Both the position numbers and the translations under genes were made by a program. From an uncultured Lachnospiraceae bacterium (lineage in GTDB: Bacteria; Bacillota; Clostridia; Lachnospirales; Lachnospiraceae), in contig CALWES010000007.1 in the NCBI GenBank assembly GCA_944377405.1, positions 1 to 64,000 of the forward strand: a stretch of DNA of 64,000 bases. The letters run 5' to 3'. A model generated the notes under the pieces. That model saw nothing but the letters and a program-made list of their open reading frames with translations, did no database searches and was not told where the DNA came from. This document shows, in pieces, positions 24,127 to 33,192 of the stretch (its first letter is position 1; every line of letters starts with the position of its first letter).

Positions 24127-25201
24127 GTGCTTCCTCCCTGTATGAAAATGCCATAAAGATGTCCTTTTCCTTTGCATAGGCTGCAAGCTGGGAAAGGGTC
24201 CCCTCCTTCCTGAGGCCATCGGCAAAGTATCCGGTGCCCTGAAGGAGGCTCTCGTCATAGACAAGGGTCCTTGTAAGCTCCACAGGCCTTGCGGTGCCCT
24301 CCCGGAGCTGGATCAGGTCCCCGATCATGGCGTCGGCAGTGGGGTAGCCTCCGGCTCCCTGGCCGTAGAACTTCAGTTCTCCCACCACGTCCCCCGTGAA
24401 GGAAGCGCAGTTATAATTCTCCTGCACATTGGCTTCAATGCTGTCTGCAGGCAGGATCAGGGGCGCAACGCCCATGGCATAGCGGTCCCCCTCCCTTCTG
24501 GAGAGCATCATGAGCCGAAGGCTCTTTCCCTCTGCCCGGAGGCCTTCCAGAAGCTCCTTTGTGACCTTCCGGATCCCAAGGACCGGAAAGCCCTTCGTCA
24601 CCACGCCGCCATAGGCCAGGGAGCAGGAGATGAGGGTCTTGTTGTACACGTCAAAGCCGTCGATGTCTGCGCTGGGATCCGCCTCCGCATAGCCCAGGGC
24701 CTGGGCCCTTTCAAGGACCTGGGAAAAATCAAGGCCCTGCCGCTCCATGGCATCCAGGATATAGTTTCCAGTGCCGTTCAGGATCCCTTTCAGGGAGCTG
24801 ATCTCGTCGAAGAGGCGGGCTTTCTTGATGCTTTCCAGCCAGGGGATGCCTCCCCCGCAGCTGGCCTCAAAAAGCAGGGAGACGCCGGAGGCTTCTGCCA
24901 GGCTGATCAGGCCGGGAAGGTCGGAAGCCAGGGCGGCCTTGTTGGCGCTTACCACATGCTTTCCTGCGGAAAGGGCCCGGCGGATATATTCCGCCGCAGG
25001 CTCAACGCCGCTTAAGACCTCCGCCACCGCAGTGATCTCCGGGTCCTTAAGGATCTCCTCAAGGCTCTCCGTCATACGGGGACCCTCCGCCTTTCCGGGC
25101 CTCCGCAGAATCTTCTTTACTTCTATACCTGTAGGGTGGGAACAAAGCAGCTCATCCAGTCTTTTTCCTACGGTTCCGTATCCAAGGATCGCGATTTTCA
25201 T
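24119..25201 (-). CDS. hom: Homoserine dehydrogenase without ACT domain
   Basis: The ATG at 25201 follows CTGGAGAAA and gives 360 residues. It reduces aspartate semialdehyde to homoserine. Visible are ILGYGTVGKRL, the NKAALAS region, 'GTGNYILDAM' and the 'ALGYAEADPSADIDGFD' block. Usual bacterial enzymes carry a C-terminal ACT domain and exceed 400 residues; here the chain stops after the catalytic domain, so threonine feedback through ACT is unlikely. It is the first gene of hom-lysC-asd. Confidence 0.93.
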   Translation of the reverse strand: MKIAILGYGTVGKRLDELLCSHPTGIEVKKILRRPGKAEGPRMTESLEEILKDPEITAVAEVLSGVEPAAEYIRRALSAGKHVVSANKAALASDLPGLISLAEASGVSLLFEASCGGGIPWLESIKKARLFDEISSLKGILNGTGNYILDAMERQGLDFSQVLERAQALGYAEADPSADIDGFDVYNKTLISCSLAYGGVVTKGFPVLGIRKVTKELLEGLRAEGKSLRLMMLSRREGDRYAMGVAPLILPADSIEANVQENYNCASFTGDVVGELKFYGQGAGGYPTADAMIGDLIQLREGTARPVELTRTLVYDESLLQGTGYFADGLRKEGTLSQLAAYAKEKDIFMAFSYREEAHA

Positions 25202-25259
25202 AATTTTCTCCAGTCTCTTTTGTATCCGAGTAAAAAACACTTGTTTTTGCAATGCAAAC

Positions 25260-25288
25260 ATTGTATCATTTTGATATCGATTCCGCAA
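25260..25288 (-). promoter_or_regulatory. Promoter of hom-lysC-asd
   Basis: On the minus strand TTGCGG (25288-25283) and TACAAT (25265-25260) are 17 bases apart, about 50 bases upstream of the hom ATG. Confidence 0.55.
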
Positions 25289-25321
25289 GGGGTTGATGCA
25301 GATAAAAAACCATTGGTATGG

Positions 25322-25327
25322 TATAAT
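25322..25327 (+). promoter_or_regulatory. -10 box of the thrC-thrB promoter
   Basis: TATAAT lies 33 bases before the thrC ATG. No good -35 is visible at 16-18 bases, so an activator or an upstream element may be needed. The remaining divergent region (25202-25359) shows no T-box or riboswitch that I recognise. Confidence 0.45.
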
Positions 25328-25359
25328 CAAAAGAAAACAACAAGAGGGAGCAAAGCGGG

Positions 25360-26847
25360 ATGATCTATCACAGTACAAGAGATAAACAGGAAACAGCCGG
25401 AAGCCGGGAGGCGGTCCTTCAGGGCCTCTGCCGGGACGGAGGACTTTTTGTAAGCGACGAGCTTTCAGACTGCCGGCTGGATGTGGAGGAACTGCTTCCT
25501 TTATCTTATAAGGAAACGGCAAAAAGGATATTCGGCCTGCTGCTGGGGGATTACAGCAGCCAGGAGCTCTCGGAGGGAGTGGAGGAGGCCTACGGCAGCA
25601 CCTTTTCCGCGCCGGAGGTAACGCCCCTGACGAGGATCGGGGAGAACTGGCTTCTGGAGCTTTATCACGGCCCCACCTCCGCCTTTAAGGACGTGGCCCT
25701 CTGTATGCTGCCTCAGCTCATGTCAAAGGCCCTTTCCGGAACGGGAAAACGGGTCATGATCGTGACGGCCACCAGCGGCGACACGGGAAAGGCGGCCCTG
25801 AACGGCTTCCGGGATGTGAAGGACGTTGCCATCACCGTATTCTATCCGGAAGGCAAGGTCAGCGACATCCAGAGGCTGCAGATGATCACCCAGGAAGGGG
25901 AGAATGTGGCGGTCTGCGGGATCCGGGGTAATTTTGACGACGCCCAGTCTGCCGTAAAGACCGTATTTTCCTCCGGAGCGGGAGCAGAGCTGGAAAAGGA
26001 GGGGATTTTCCTGTCCAGCGCCAACTCCATCAATGTGGGAAGGCTGATCCCCCAGGTGGTTTATTATTTTGAAGCCTATAAGGCCCTCAGGAATCAGGGA
26101 GTTATCCGGAAGGGGGAGTGCATCGATTTCTGCGTGCCCACGGGGAACTTCGGCGATGTGCTGGCAGGCTACTACGGGAAGCTTATGGGGCTTCCCATCC
26201 GCCATCTGATCGTGGCCAGCAACGAGAACAATGTGCTGACGGACTTTATCCGAAGCGGCATTTATGACAGGAACCGGCCCTTCCATAAGACCATCTCCCC
26301 CAGCATGGACATCCTGATCTCCAGCAACCTGGAGCGGATGCTCTACTACATGTCCGGAGGGGATGTGGAGCTTATCCGGAGCCTCATGCAGGACCTGAAG
26401 GAGAAGGGACGCTTTCAGATCGGAGGAGAGCTTCTGGAAAGGATCCAGGAGGTATTTCCCGCAGGCTGTGCCGACGACGAGAAGACCCGGGCGGGGATCC
26501 GCCGGGCCTACGAGGTAGAGGGAAGGCTCATCGATCCCCACACGGCGGTGGGCTATCAGGTCATGCAGGAGAAGGGAGAAAAGGGAGTTCCCTGTGTGCT
26601 CCTCTCCACTGCAAGTCCTTATAAGTTCTGCAGGGATGTTTACGAGGCCCTTTTCGGACCCCTTTCCGGGGAGGCGGACGGCTTTGCCTATATGGACGCC
26701 CTCCGGGAGAAAACGGGGGTGGAACCGCCGGAGCCTCTGAAGGCCCTCCGGGGGAAAACAGAGCTGCATAAGGATGTGATCGATCCCGGTGAGATCGGCG
26801 GATATGTAATGAAAAAAGCCATGGAAAAACTTGGAAGTGAAACATAA
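25360..26847 (+). CDS. thrC: Threonine synthase
   Basis: This 495-residue PLP enzyme turns O-phosphohomoserine into threonine. The PLP lysine is K110 in GPTSAFKD; 'MIVTATSGDTGKAALNGF' and 'VPTGNFGDVLAGYYGKLMG' bind the cofactor phosphate and substrate. Its length and N-terminal MIYHSTRD match the ThrC type of about 490 residues (E. coli/yeast-like class). It is divergent from hom-lysC-asd and 11 bases upstream of thrB. Confidence 0.96.
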   Translation: MIYHSTRDKQETAGSREAVLQGLCRDGGLFVSDELSDCRLDVEELLPLSYKETAKRIFGLLLGDYSSQELSEGVEEAYGSTFSAPEVTPLTRIGENWLLELYHGPTSAFKDVALCMLPQLMSKALSGTGKRVMIVTATSGDTGKAALNGFRDVKDVAITVFYPEGKVSDIQRLQMITQEGENVAVCGIRGNFDDAQSAVKTVFSSGAGAELEKEGIFLSSANSINVGRLIPQVVYYFEAYKALRNQGVIRKGECIDFCVPTGNFGDVLAGYYGKLMGLPIRHLIVASNENNVLTDFIRSGIYDRNRPFHKTISPSMDILISSNLERMLYYMSGGDVELIRSLMQDLKEKGRFQIGGELLERIQEVFPAGCADDEKTRAGIRRAYEVEGRLIDPHTAVGYQVMQEKGEKGVPCVLLSTASPYKFCRDVYEALFGPLSGEADGFAYMDALREKTGVEPPEPLKALRGKTELHKDVIDPGEIGGYVMKKAMEKLGSET

Positions 26848-26858
26848 GGAGCGGGAAG

Positions 26859-27755
26859 ATGAATGGGAATAGAGAGAAAGTGACGGTCCGGGTCCCGGCC
26901 ACCAGCGCCAATCTGGGACCGGGTTATGACTGCCTGGGGCTGGCCCTTTCCATGTATTCGGAATTTACCTTTGAGGAGGCGGAAGACTTTTCTGTGACCG
27001 GCTGTCCGGAGGAATTCCGGAATGAGGACAATCTGGTGCTTGTGGCCTACAGAAGGGCCTTCGGGGCGGCTGGAAAGGAGCCGAAGCCGGTGAAGCTTTC
27101 CATCGAGGCCGGGGTTCCGGTAGCCCGGGGACTGGGCTCCTCCAGCACCTGCATCGCCGCAGGGGTCCTGGGAGCGGACGCATTTCTGGGAGGCTGCTTC
27201 AGCCTGGAGGAAAAGCTCCGCATCTGCACGGAAATGGAGGGACATCCGGACAATGCGGCTCCGGCCCTTTACGGGGGACTTACCGCTTCCTTTATGGAGG
27301 AAGGAAAGCCTTTTTCGGTGCCCTTTGACTGCGATCCGGCCTGGCGCTTTGTGGCCATCATTCCGGACTACGAGGTGCATACGGCGGAGGCCAGAAAGGC
27401 GGTGCCCAGGGAGATGGACATCTCCAAAAGCGTGTACACCACCTCCCATGCCCTGGCCATGGTAAGGGCTCTGGAAACGGGGGATGAGGGGCTTGTGGGA
27501 CTTGCGGCAAGGGATGTCCTTCATGAGCCCTACCGGAAAAAGCTGATCCCGGATTACGAGGTTCTGCGGAGGCTCTGCCTTGCGGCGGGGGCTGCAGCCT
27601 TCCTCATCAGCGGCTCCGGCTCTACCATGCTGGCGCTTACGAAGCAGGAGGATCAGGCGGAGGAACTGGCCCGGGCAGTGGAGAAGGCTTATCCCGCTTT
27701 CCAGGTCCATGTACTGAGGGCCTGTCAGGAAGGAGCAAAGGTGCTGCCTGCCTGA
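26859..27755 (+). CDS. thrB: Homoserine kinase (GHMP)
   Basis: This 298-residue GHMP kinase makes O-phosphohomoserine for the preceding thrC. It shows the start VRVPATSANLGPGYDCLGLAL, the ATP loop PVARGLGSSSTCIAAG (about 87-102), 'EGHPDNAAPALYGG' and the C-terminal 'FLISGSGSTMLAL'. AAGGAGCGGG precedes the ATG. With hom, lysC, asd and thrC this completes threonine synthesis from aspartate. Confidence 0.95.
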   Translation: MNGNREKVTVRVPATSANLGPGYDCLGLALSMYSEFTFEEAEDFSVTGCPEEFRNEDNLVLVAYRRAFGAAGKEPKPVKLSIEAGVPVARGLGSSSTCIAAGVLGADAFLGGCFSLEEKLRICTEMEGHPDNAAPALYGGLTASFMEEGKPFSVPFDCDPAWRFVAIIPDYEVHTAEARKAVPREMDISKSVYTTSHALAMVRALETGDEGLVGLAARDVLHEPYRKKLIPDYEVLRRLCLAAGAAAFLISGSGSTMLALTKQEDQAEELARAVEKAYPAFQVHVLRACQEGAKVLPA

Positions 27756-27804
27756 ACACAGGCGGTGGAAAGAAAGATATGGCCTGTTTGAGAAGGAGGA
27801 TGCC

Positions 27805-28230
27805 ATGGAGGAACAGGAAAAACAGCGGGAGCTTGCGGAAGCCGTTGCGGCGGGAAGCAGGGCCCTTATGAATCTGCGCAGGTCCCAGGAATTTTTGGAC
27901 AAGGCGGCAAACTGGGGCCTTTTTGATATGCTGGCGGGAGGGATCTTTGCAACCCTGGGAAAGCACCAGAAGATCAAGGAAGCCCAGGATGCCATGGAGG
28001 AAGCCAGACAGAGCCTCCGGGCCTTTGAAAAGGAGCTTCAGGACGTCAACCTGAACCTGAATCTTGATCTGGAGATCGGGGAGTTTCTGACCTTTGCGGA
28101 TTATTTTCTGGACAATGTGTTTGTGGACTTTATGGTCCAGAACCGGATCAACGAGGCCAGGGGCCAGGTGCGGGACGCCATTGCGGCGGTGCAGCAGATG
28201 CTGGCAGAGATAAAGAAGTATCAATTGTAA
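27805..28230 (+). CDS. Unknown helical cytoplasmic protein
   Basis: This encodes 141 residues, nearly all helical and charged, with coiled-coil potential at 1-30 and 50-75. A Gly-rich patch, WGLFDMLAGGIFATLGKHQKI, sits near 38-58 and resembles a short amphipathic segment. No family function is known to me. GAGAAGGAGGA precedes the ATG. It sits between thrB and serC without clear terminators and may be cotranscribed with either. Confidence 0.6.
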   Translation: MEEQEKQRELAEAVAAGSRALMNLRRSQEFLDKAANWGLFDMLAGGIFATLGKHQKIKEAQDAMEEARQSLRAFEKELQDVNLNLNLDLEIGEFLTFADYFLDNVFVDFMVQNRINEARGQVRDAIAAVQQMLAEIKKYQL

Positions 28231-28269
28231 CAGGATCGCAGCAGGATGATCCTATAGGAGGGTATGAGT

Positions 28270-29349
28270 ATGAAACGGGTATATAATTTCAGCGCCGGAC
28301 CGGCCTGTCTGCCGGAGGAGGTGCTGCGGGAAGCAGCGGAGGAGATGCTGGACTATCGGGGCTGCGGCATGTCCGTTATGGAGATGAGCCATCGGTCAAA
28401 GGTATTCCAGGGCATCATAGACGAGGCGGAGGCGGACCTTCGGGAGCTTCTGTCCATACCGGACAATTACAAGGTGCTGTTTCTCCAGGGAGGTGCCAGC
28501 CAGCAGTTTGCGGCGGTGCCCATGAACCTCATGAAAAAGGGCAAGGCGGATTATATCGTCACGGGACAGTGGGCGAAAAAGGCCGCAAAAGAGGCGAAGC
28601 GCTATGGTGAGGTGAACATCATCGCCTCCTCCGAGGACAAGACCTACAGCTATATTCCGGATCTGGAAGGCCTTCCCATCGACGAGGATGCGGATTATGT
28701 CTATATCTGCGAAAACAACACCATCTACGGAACCAAGTTCCACAGGCTTCCGGATACCAAGGGCAAGCCCCTGGTGGCGGATGTCTCCAGCTGCTTTCTG
28801 TCGGAGCCTGCGGACATTACAAAATACGGCATCATGTACGGCGGCGTCCAGAAGAACATCGGCCCGGCGGGGGTGGTGATCGTCATCATCCGGGAGGACC
28901 TGATCCGGGAGGATCTGCCGGAGTGGGTCCCCACCATGCTGCAGTATAAGACCCAGGCGGATGCAGGGTCCCTGTACAACACGCCCCCCTGCTACGGCAT
29001 CTATATCTGCGGTAAGGTCTTCAAGTGGATCAGGGCCCAGGGGGGACTCCCCGCCATGCTGGAGCGGAATCAGAGGAAGGCGAAGCTTCTGTATGATTTC
29101 CTGGATCAGAGCAGCCTGTTCCACAATCCCGTGGAGCCCGGCAGCAGGTCCCTGATGAACGTGACCTTCGTCACAGGCAGGGAGGACCTGGACAAGGCCT
29201 TCGTGAAGGAAGCGGAGGAACGGGGCCTTGTGAACCTGAAGGGCCACAGGAGCGTGGGAGGCATGCGGGCTTCCCTGTACAACGCCATGCCCTATGAGGG
29301 GGTGGAGGCACTGGTGGCCTTCATGAAGGAATTTGAGGCAGCCCATTGA
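28270..29349 (+). CDS. serC: Phosphoserine aminotransferase
   Basis: This 359-residue class-V aminotransferase converts 3-phosphohydroxypyruvate and glutamate to phosphoserine. The start YNFSAGPACLPEEVL and GGASQQFAAVPMNL are family marks; the PLP Lys is in GGVQKNIGPAG, and the C-terminal GHRSVGGMRASLYNA binds substrate phosphate. I chose the ATG at 28270 because GGAGGG (28257-28262) is seven bases away; the ATG at 28264 is too close. It is followed 21 bases later by serA. Confidence 0.95.
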   Translation: MKRVYNFSAGPACLPEEVLREAAEEMLDYRGCGMSVMEMSHRSKVFQGIIDEAEADLRELLSIPDNYKVLFLQGGASQQFAAVPMNLMKKGKADYIVTGQWAKKAAKEAKRYGEVNIIASSEDKTYSYIPDLEGLPIDEDADYVYICENNTIYGTKFHRLPDTKGKPLVADVSSCFLSEPADITKYGIMYGGVQKNIGPAGVVIVIIREDLIREDLPEWVPTMLQYKTQADAGSLYNTPPCYGIYICGKVFKWIRAQGGLPAMLERNQRKAKLLYDFLDQSSLFHNPVEPGSRSLMNVTFVTGREDLDKAFVKEAEERGLVNLKGHRSVGGMRASLYNAMPYEGVEALVAFMKEFEAAH

Positions 29350-29370
29350 CTGCGGAAAGGGGTTTGAGAG

Positions 29371-30549
29371 ATGAAAAAGATCTGCTGTCTGAATCCGGTG
29401 AGCCGGAAGGGAACCGATAGACTGGGCGAAGGATATACATTTACGGAGCAGTTTCAGGAGGCGGACGCAGTGCTGGTCCGCTCTGCGGACATGAAGGAGC
29501 TGCAGTTTGAAAAAAGGCTTCTGGCCATTGCCAGAGCCGGAGCCGGCGTCAACAACATCCCCCTGGACCGCTGTGCGGAGGAGGGGATCGTGGTCTTCAA
29601 CACGCCGGGAGCCAATGCCAACGGGGTGAAGGAGCTGTTTTTCGCAGGGCTTCTGCTGTCCGCAAGGGACATCCTGGGAGGCATAGCCTGGTGCAGGGAG
29701 CATGCAGAGGAGCCGGACATTGCAAAGCTGGCGGAGAAGGCAAAAAAAGGATTTGCAGGAAGGGAGATCCGGGGAAAGAAGCTGGGCGTCATCGGCCTGG
29801 GAGCCATCGGCTCAGAGGTGGCCAATGCGGCGGTGGCCCTGGGAATGGAGGTCTACGGCTATGATCCCTATATTTCCGTGAACGCAGCCTGGAACCTGAG
29901 CCGGGAGATCAGACATATCACAAAGCCCGACAGCATCTATCAGGAATGTGACTATATCACGGTTCATGTACCGGCCATGCCGGAAACAAAGGGAATGATC
30001 GGAGCGAAGGAGCTGGAGGAGATGAAGGAAGGAGCCGTGCTTCTGAACTTCTCCCGGGACAGCCTCTGTGACGAGGAGGCGGTGGCAAGGGCCCTGGAGT
30101 CCGGAAAGCTGGCCCATTACATCACGGATTTTCCGAATCCGGTTTCCATCCATATGAAAAATGCCATCGTGATCCCCCATCTGGGAGCCTCCACGGAGGA
30201 ATCAGAGGAGAACTGCGCGGTGATGGCGGCGGAGGAGCTGAAGGACTATCTGGAAAACGGAAACATCCGTAACTCCGTCAACTATCCCAACTGCAGCATG
30301 GGGACCTGTCAGGCGGAGGCCCGCATCGCAGTGCTCCACAGGAATATCCCCAACATGCTGGGTCAGATCACCGCTGCCCTGGCAAGGCAGGGGGCCAACA
30401 TCGCAGATTTGATGAACAAGGTCCGGGGAGAATATGCTTATGCCCTCATCGATCTCAACAGCATCCCAACGGAGGAGACCATCCGGCAGATCGAGGCCAT
30501 CGAAGGGGTCCTTAAGGTAAGGGACATCAAGGGAGGCGAAGGACGGTAA
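29371..30549 (+). CDS. serA: D-3-phosphoglycerate dehydrogenase
   Basis: This 392-residue enzyme oxidises 3-phosphoglycerate with NAD, the first step of serine synthesis. The nucleotide loop is GVIGLGAIGSEVA. Conserved RAGAGVNNIPLD and the late IPHLGASTEESEENCA (catalytic His) are present, and residues 320-392 form an ACT domain, suggesting feedback control. The gene lies between serC and the DUF1015 gene, with one base separating it from the latter. No serB is seen in this window. Confidence 0.95.
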   Translation: MKKICCLNPVSRKGTDRLGEGYTFTEQFQEADAVLVRSADMKELQFEKRLLAIARAGAGVNNIPLDRCAEEGIVVFNTPGANANGVKELFFAGLLLSARDILGGIAWCREHAEEPDIAKLAEKAKKGFAGREIRGKKLGVIGLGAIGSEVANAAVALGMEVYGYDPYISVNAAWNLSREIRHITKPDSIYQECDYITVHVPAMPETKGMIGAKELEEMKEGAVLLNFSRDSLCDEEAVARALESGKLAHYITDFPNPVSIHMKNAIVIPHLGASTEESEENCAVMAAEELKDYLENGNIRNSVNYPNCSMGTCQAEARIAVLHRNIPNMLGQITAALARQGANIADLMNKVRGEYAYALIDLNSIPTEETIRQIEAIEGVLKVRDIKGGEGR

Positions 30550-30550
30550 T

Positions 30551-31834
30551 ATGGCAGAGATCAGACCCTTCCGGGCAGTCCGTCCCGCAGCGGCCTATGC
30601 AGACCGGATGGCTGCCCTGCCTTATGATGTATATGATGAGAAGGAAGCCAGAAAAGCGGTAGAGGGGAAGCCCCTTTCCTTCCTGTGTATCGACAGGGGA
30701 GAGACGCAGCTTCCCGAGGGAACGGATCCCTACAGCCCGGAGGTATACGAAAAGGCGGCGGAGCTGTACCGGAGAGAAAAGGAAGAGGGGTACTTCCTTA
30801 AGGAGGAGAGCCCCTGCTATTATATCTATGCCCTGACCATGGAGGGCAGGACCCAGACCGGCCTTGCAGCCTGTTCCTCCGTGGACGATTATCTTCAGGG
30901 GATCTGCAAAAAACACGAGAACACGGTACAGAAAAAAGAAGAGGACCGGATCCGCCACGTCATGGCCTTAAAGGCCCAGACCGGTCCTATATTCCTGACC
31001 TATCGAAAAAATGATAAGGTATCGCACATTGTTTCTGCCGAAACCAAAAAAGAACCCATGTATGATTTCCGTTCAGAGGACGGGATCCGGCATCAGCTGT
31101 GGCGGATCAGCGATTCGGAGATCATAGAGACCCTCACGGAGACCTTTTCCAGGGAGGTCCCCTGTACCTATATCGCAGACGGACACCATCGTGCCGCATC
31201 GGCGGTAAAGGCGGCCCTGGCTCTTCGGAAGGAGCAGGGAGACAGGGATGAAGAAAGGCAGAAAGAGGCACCCTACGACTATTTTCTGTCGGTGCTGTTT
31301 CCGGAGGAGGAGCTGGCCATCCTGGACTATAACCGGGTGGTGAAGGACCTTGGGGGCCTGAGCCCGGAGCAGTTTCTGAAGGCGGTGGAGCAGGACTTTG
31401 AGACAGAGCCCATCGCCTCAGGTCCCGAAGGGATCCCGGAAGCCGGCCCGGAGGAGAAGGGAAGCTTCCACATGTATCTTCAGGGACAGTGGTACCGGTG
31501 CCGGCTGCGTCCGGAGCCTGCGGAAAAACGGGCCGGGGACCCGGTGGAAGCTCTGGACGTGGCGGCCCTCCAGGACCTGCTCTTATCCCCCATCCTGGGG
31601 ATCGATGATCCCAGGACCAGCGAGCGTATCGAGTTCGTGGGAGGGATCCGGGGCTGGAAGGTCCTTCGGGAAAAGGCGGATGCCTGCGGAGGTGTGGCCT
31701 TTGCCCTGTATCCCACTTCCGTGAGGGAGCTCATGGCGGTGGCGGACGCAGGGAGGCTGATGCCCCCCAAATCCACCTGGTTTGAACCAAAGCTCAGGAG
31801 CGGACTGCTGATCCATGAGCTTTCAGAGGCTTGA
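30551..31834 (+). CDS. DUF1015 protein in the serine operon
   Basis: This encodes 427 residues of DUF1015 (COG4198), a conserved family without a proven function. Family blocks are the start IRPFRAVRPAAAYADRMAALPYDVYDEKEA, 'KKHENTVQKKEEDRIRH', and the box YIADGHHRAASA with DGHHR at 210-214. That box resembles a ParB-like motif also seen in free serine kinases (SerK/SbnI), an observation of mine. GGGAGGCGAAGGAC precedes the ATG, one base after serA, so it is surely cotranscribed with serC-serA. I infer a role in phosphoserine or serine handling. Confidence 0.85.
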   Translation: MAEIRPFRAVRPAAAYADRMAALPYDVYDEKEARKAVEGKPLSFLCIDRGETQLPEGTDPYSPEVYEKAAELYRREKEEGYFLKEESPCYYIYALTMEGRTQTGLAACSSVDDYLQGICKKHENTVQKKEEDRIRHVMALKAQTGPIFLTYRKNDKVSHIVSAETKKEPMYDFRSEDGIRHQLWRISDSEIIETLTETFSREVPCTYIADGHHRAASAVKAALALRKEQGDRDEERQKEAPYDYFLSVLFPEEELAILDYNRVVKDLGGLSPEQFLKAVEQDFETEPIASGPEGIPEAGPEEKGSFHMYLQGQWYRCRLRPEPAEKRAGDPVEALDVAALQDLLLSPILGIDDPRTSERIEFVGGIRGWKVLREKADACGGVAFALYPTSVRELMAVADAGRLMPPKSTWFEPKLRSGLLIHELSEA

Positions 31835-31857
31835 TTCGGAAAAGGAAGGCTTGAGTT

Positions 31858-33057
31858 ATGAATCTGTTTATGAAAAAATGCAGATCCCTGCTTCTTACGC
31901 TGTTTGTGGCGGCAGGGATCCTTGGGGGCATGGGGACCCTGCAGTCCCTTGCGGCGGATCAGGATATCGTGATCCTGTTTACCAACGATATCCACTGCGG
32001 TGTAAACGATAACATCGGTTATGCCGGCGTAGCCCTTTATAAAAAGGAGATGCTGAAGGAGACCCCCTACGTGACCCTGGTGGACGCCGGGGATGCGGTA
32101 CAGGGAGCCCCCCTGGGGACCCTGTCGGAGGGAGAAGATATCGTGGCCATCATGAATGAGATGGGATATGAGTTCGCCATCCCCGGAAACCACGAGTTTG
32201 ACTATAAGATGCCCCAGTTTATGCGGCTTGCATCCCTGCTGAACTGCGGATATTATTCCGCAAACTTTACGGACGCTTCGGGAAACCGGATCTTTGCCCC
32301 CTACAAGCTGTTCCAGTATGGGGATACGAAGCTGGCCATGGTGGGCGTTACCACTCCGGAAAGCTTTACCAAGTCCACCCCGGTCTACTTCCAGGATGAG
32401 GCGGGAAATTATATCTACGGCTTCAGTGAGGATGAGACGGGAGAAAAGCTTTATGCCGCAGTACAGGATGCGGTGGATTCCGCCCGGAACGAGGGGGCGG
32501 AGATCGTGATCCTGGTGGGACACCTGGGCAGGAATTATGTAACGGAACGCTGGTCCTCAGAGAGCGTCCTGGCAAACACCACAGGCATCGACGCCCTGAA
32601 CGTATTCCCCTTCGGAAACAGCGTCTGCATGGTGGAGGCCACGGGACAGCAGATCAAGGACGCTCTGGAGATGGGCGTCAGGAATCTGCCGGAGGAGACC
32701 GGCGGCTTCCAGCAGGTATCCGGCATGAGCTTTACGGTGGATACCTCCATCCCTTCCGGCGTGGAGCTGGATGAAAAGGGGAACTTTGTCCGGGTAAATG
32801 GCAGTTACCGGGTGCAGGACCTTATGATCGGCGGAAAGCCCGTGGATCTGTCCGCTTCCTACAAGGTGGCTTCCCACAACTATATGCTCCTTTCCGGCGG
32901 CGACGGCATGACCATGTTCGCCGGCTGCAGCGTGCTGATGCGGGACATCACCACGGACGTGGACGCCCTCTATACCTATATCAATCAGGACCTGGGAGGC
33001 GTGATCGGAGAGGAATACGCAGACCCCAGGGGACAGGGACGGATCACCATCCGGTAA
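31858..33057 (+). CDS. Secreted metallophosphoesterase (5'-nucleotidase family)
   Basis: This 399-residue protein has a signal peptide (about 1-32, ending near SLAADQD) and both parts of the UshA-type 5'-nucleotidase: a calcineurin-like domain with NDIHCG, DAGDAVQGAP, GNHEFD and VGHLG, and a C-terminal substrate domain with 'NVFPFGNSVCMVEATGQQIKDALEMG' and 'NYMLLSGGDGM'. It should release phosphate from extracellular nucleotides or related esters. It is shorter than typical 500-residue members and has no LPXTG or lipobox, so it may be free. A terminator follows. Confidence 0.85.
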   Translation: MNLFMKKCRSLLLTLFVAAGILGGMGTLQSLAADQDIVILFTNDIHCGVNDNIGYAGVALYKKEMLKETPYVTLVDAGDAVQGAPLGTLSEGEDIVAIMNEMGYEFAIPGNHEFDYKMPQFMRLASLLNCGYYSANFTDASGNRIFAPYKLFQYGDTKLAMVGVTTPESFTKSTPVYFQDEAGNYIYGFSEDETGEKLYAAVQDAVDSARNEGAEIVILVGHLGRNYVTERWSSESVLANTTGIDALNVFPFGNSVCMVEATGQQIKDALEMGVRNLPEETGGFQQVSGMSFTVDTSIPSGVELDEKGNFVRVNGSYRVQDLMIGGKPVDLSASYKVASHNYMLLSGGDGMTMFAGCSVLMRDITTDVDALYTYINQDLGGVIGEEYADPRGQGRITIR

Positions 33058-33092
33058 AGCAGAAGAAGGAACTGAAAAAAGAAATTCCAATC

Positions 33093-33148
33093 AAAAAGGG
33101 AGTGCGGCTCCATCATCAGTTAGTTGATGATTTTGCAGCACTCCCTTT
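33093..33148. terminator. Convergent bidirectional terminator
   Basis: AAAGGGAGTGC (33095-33105) and GCACTCCCTTT (33138-33148) pair, with an inner ATCATCA/TGATGAT stem. It lies between the nucleotidase gene (+) and the PsiE-like gene (-). Confidence 0.85.
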
Positions 33149-33192
33149 CCTGTAACAAGGCGGCTCGTATCTGATGGCTCAGATCAGACGGA

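Noticed and set aside
25202..25359. T-box or amino-acid riboswitch between hom and thrC
   Set aside because: No T-box sequence, specifier stem or terminator/antiterminator pair could be found; the space is only 158 bases with two divergent promoters.
26688..27995. Long antisense frame across thrC/thrB and the following gene
   Set aside because: The sense frames are unmistakable enzymes. The antisense frame crosses gene borders without respecting them.
28396..29703. Long antisense frame across serC and serA
   Set aside because: It spans the junction of two clear enzyme genes and has no start signals; it is a by-product of GC-rich codons.
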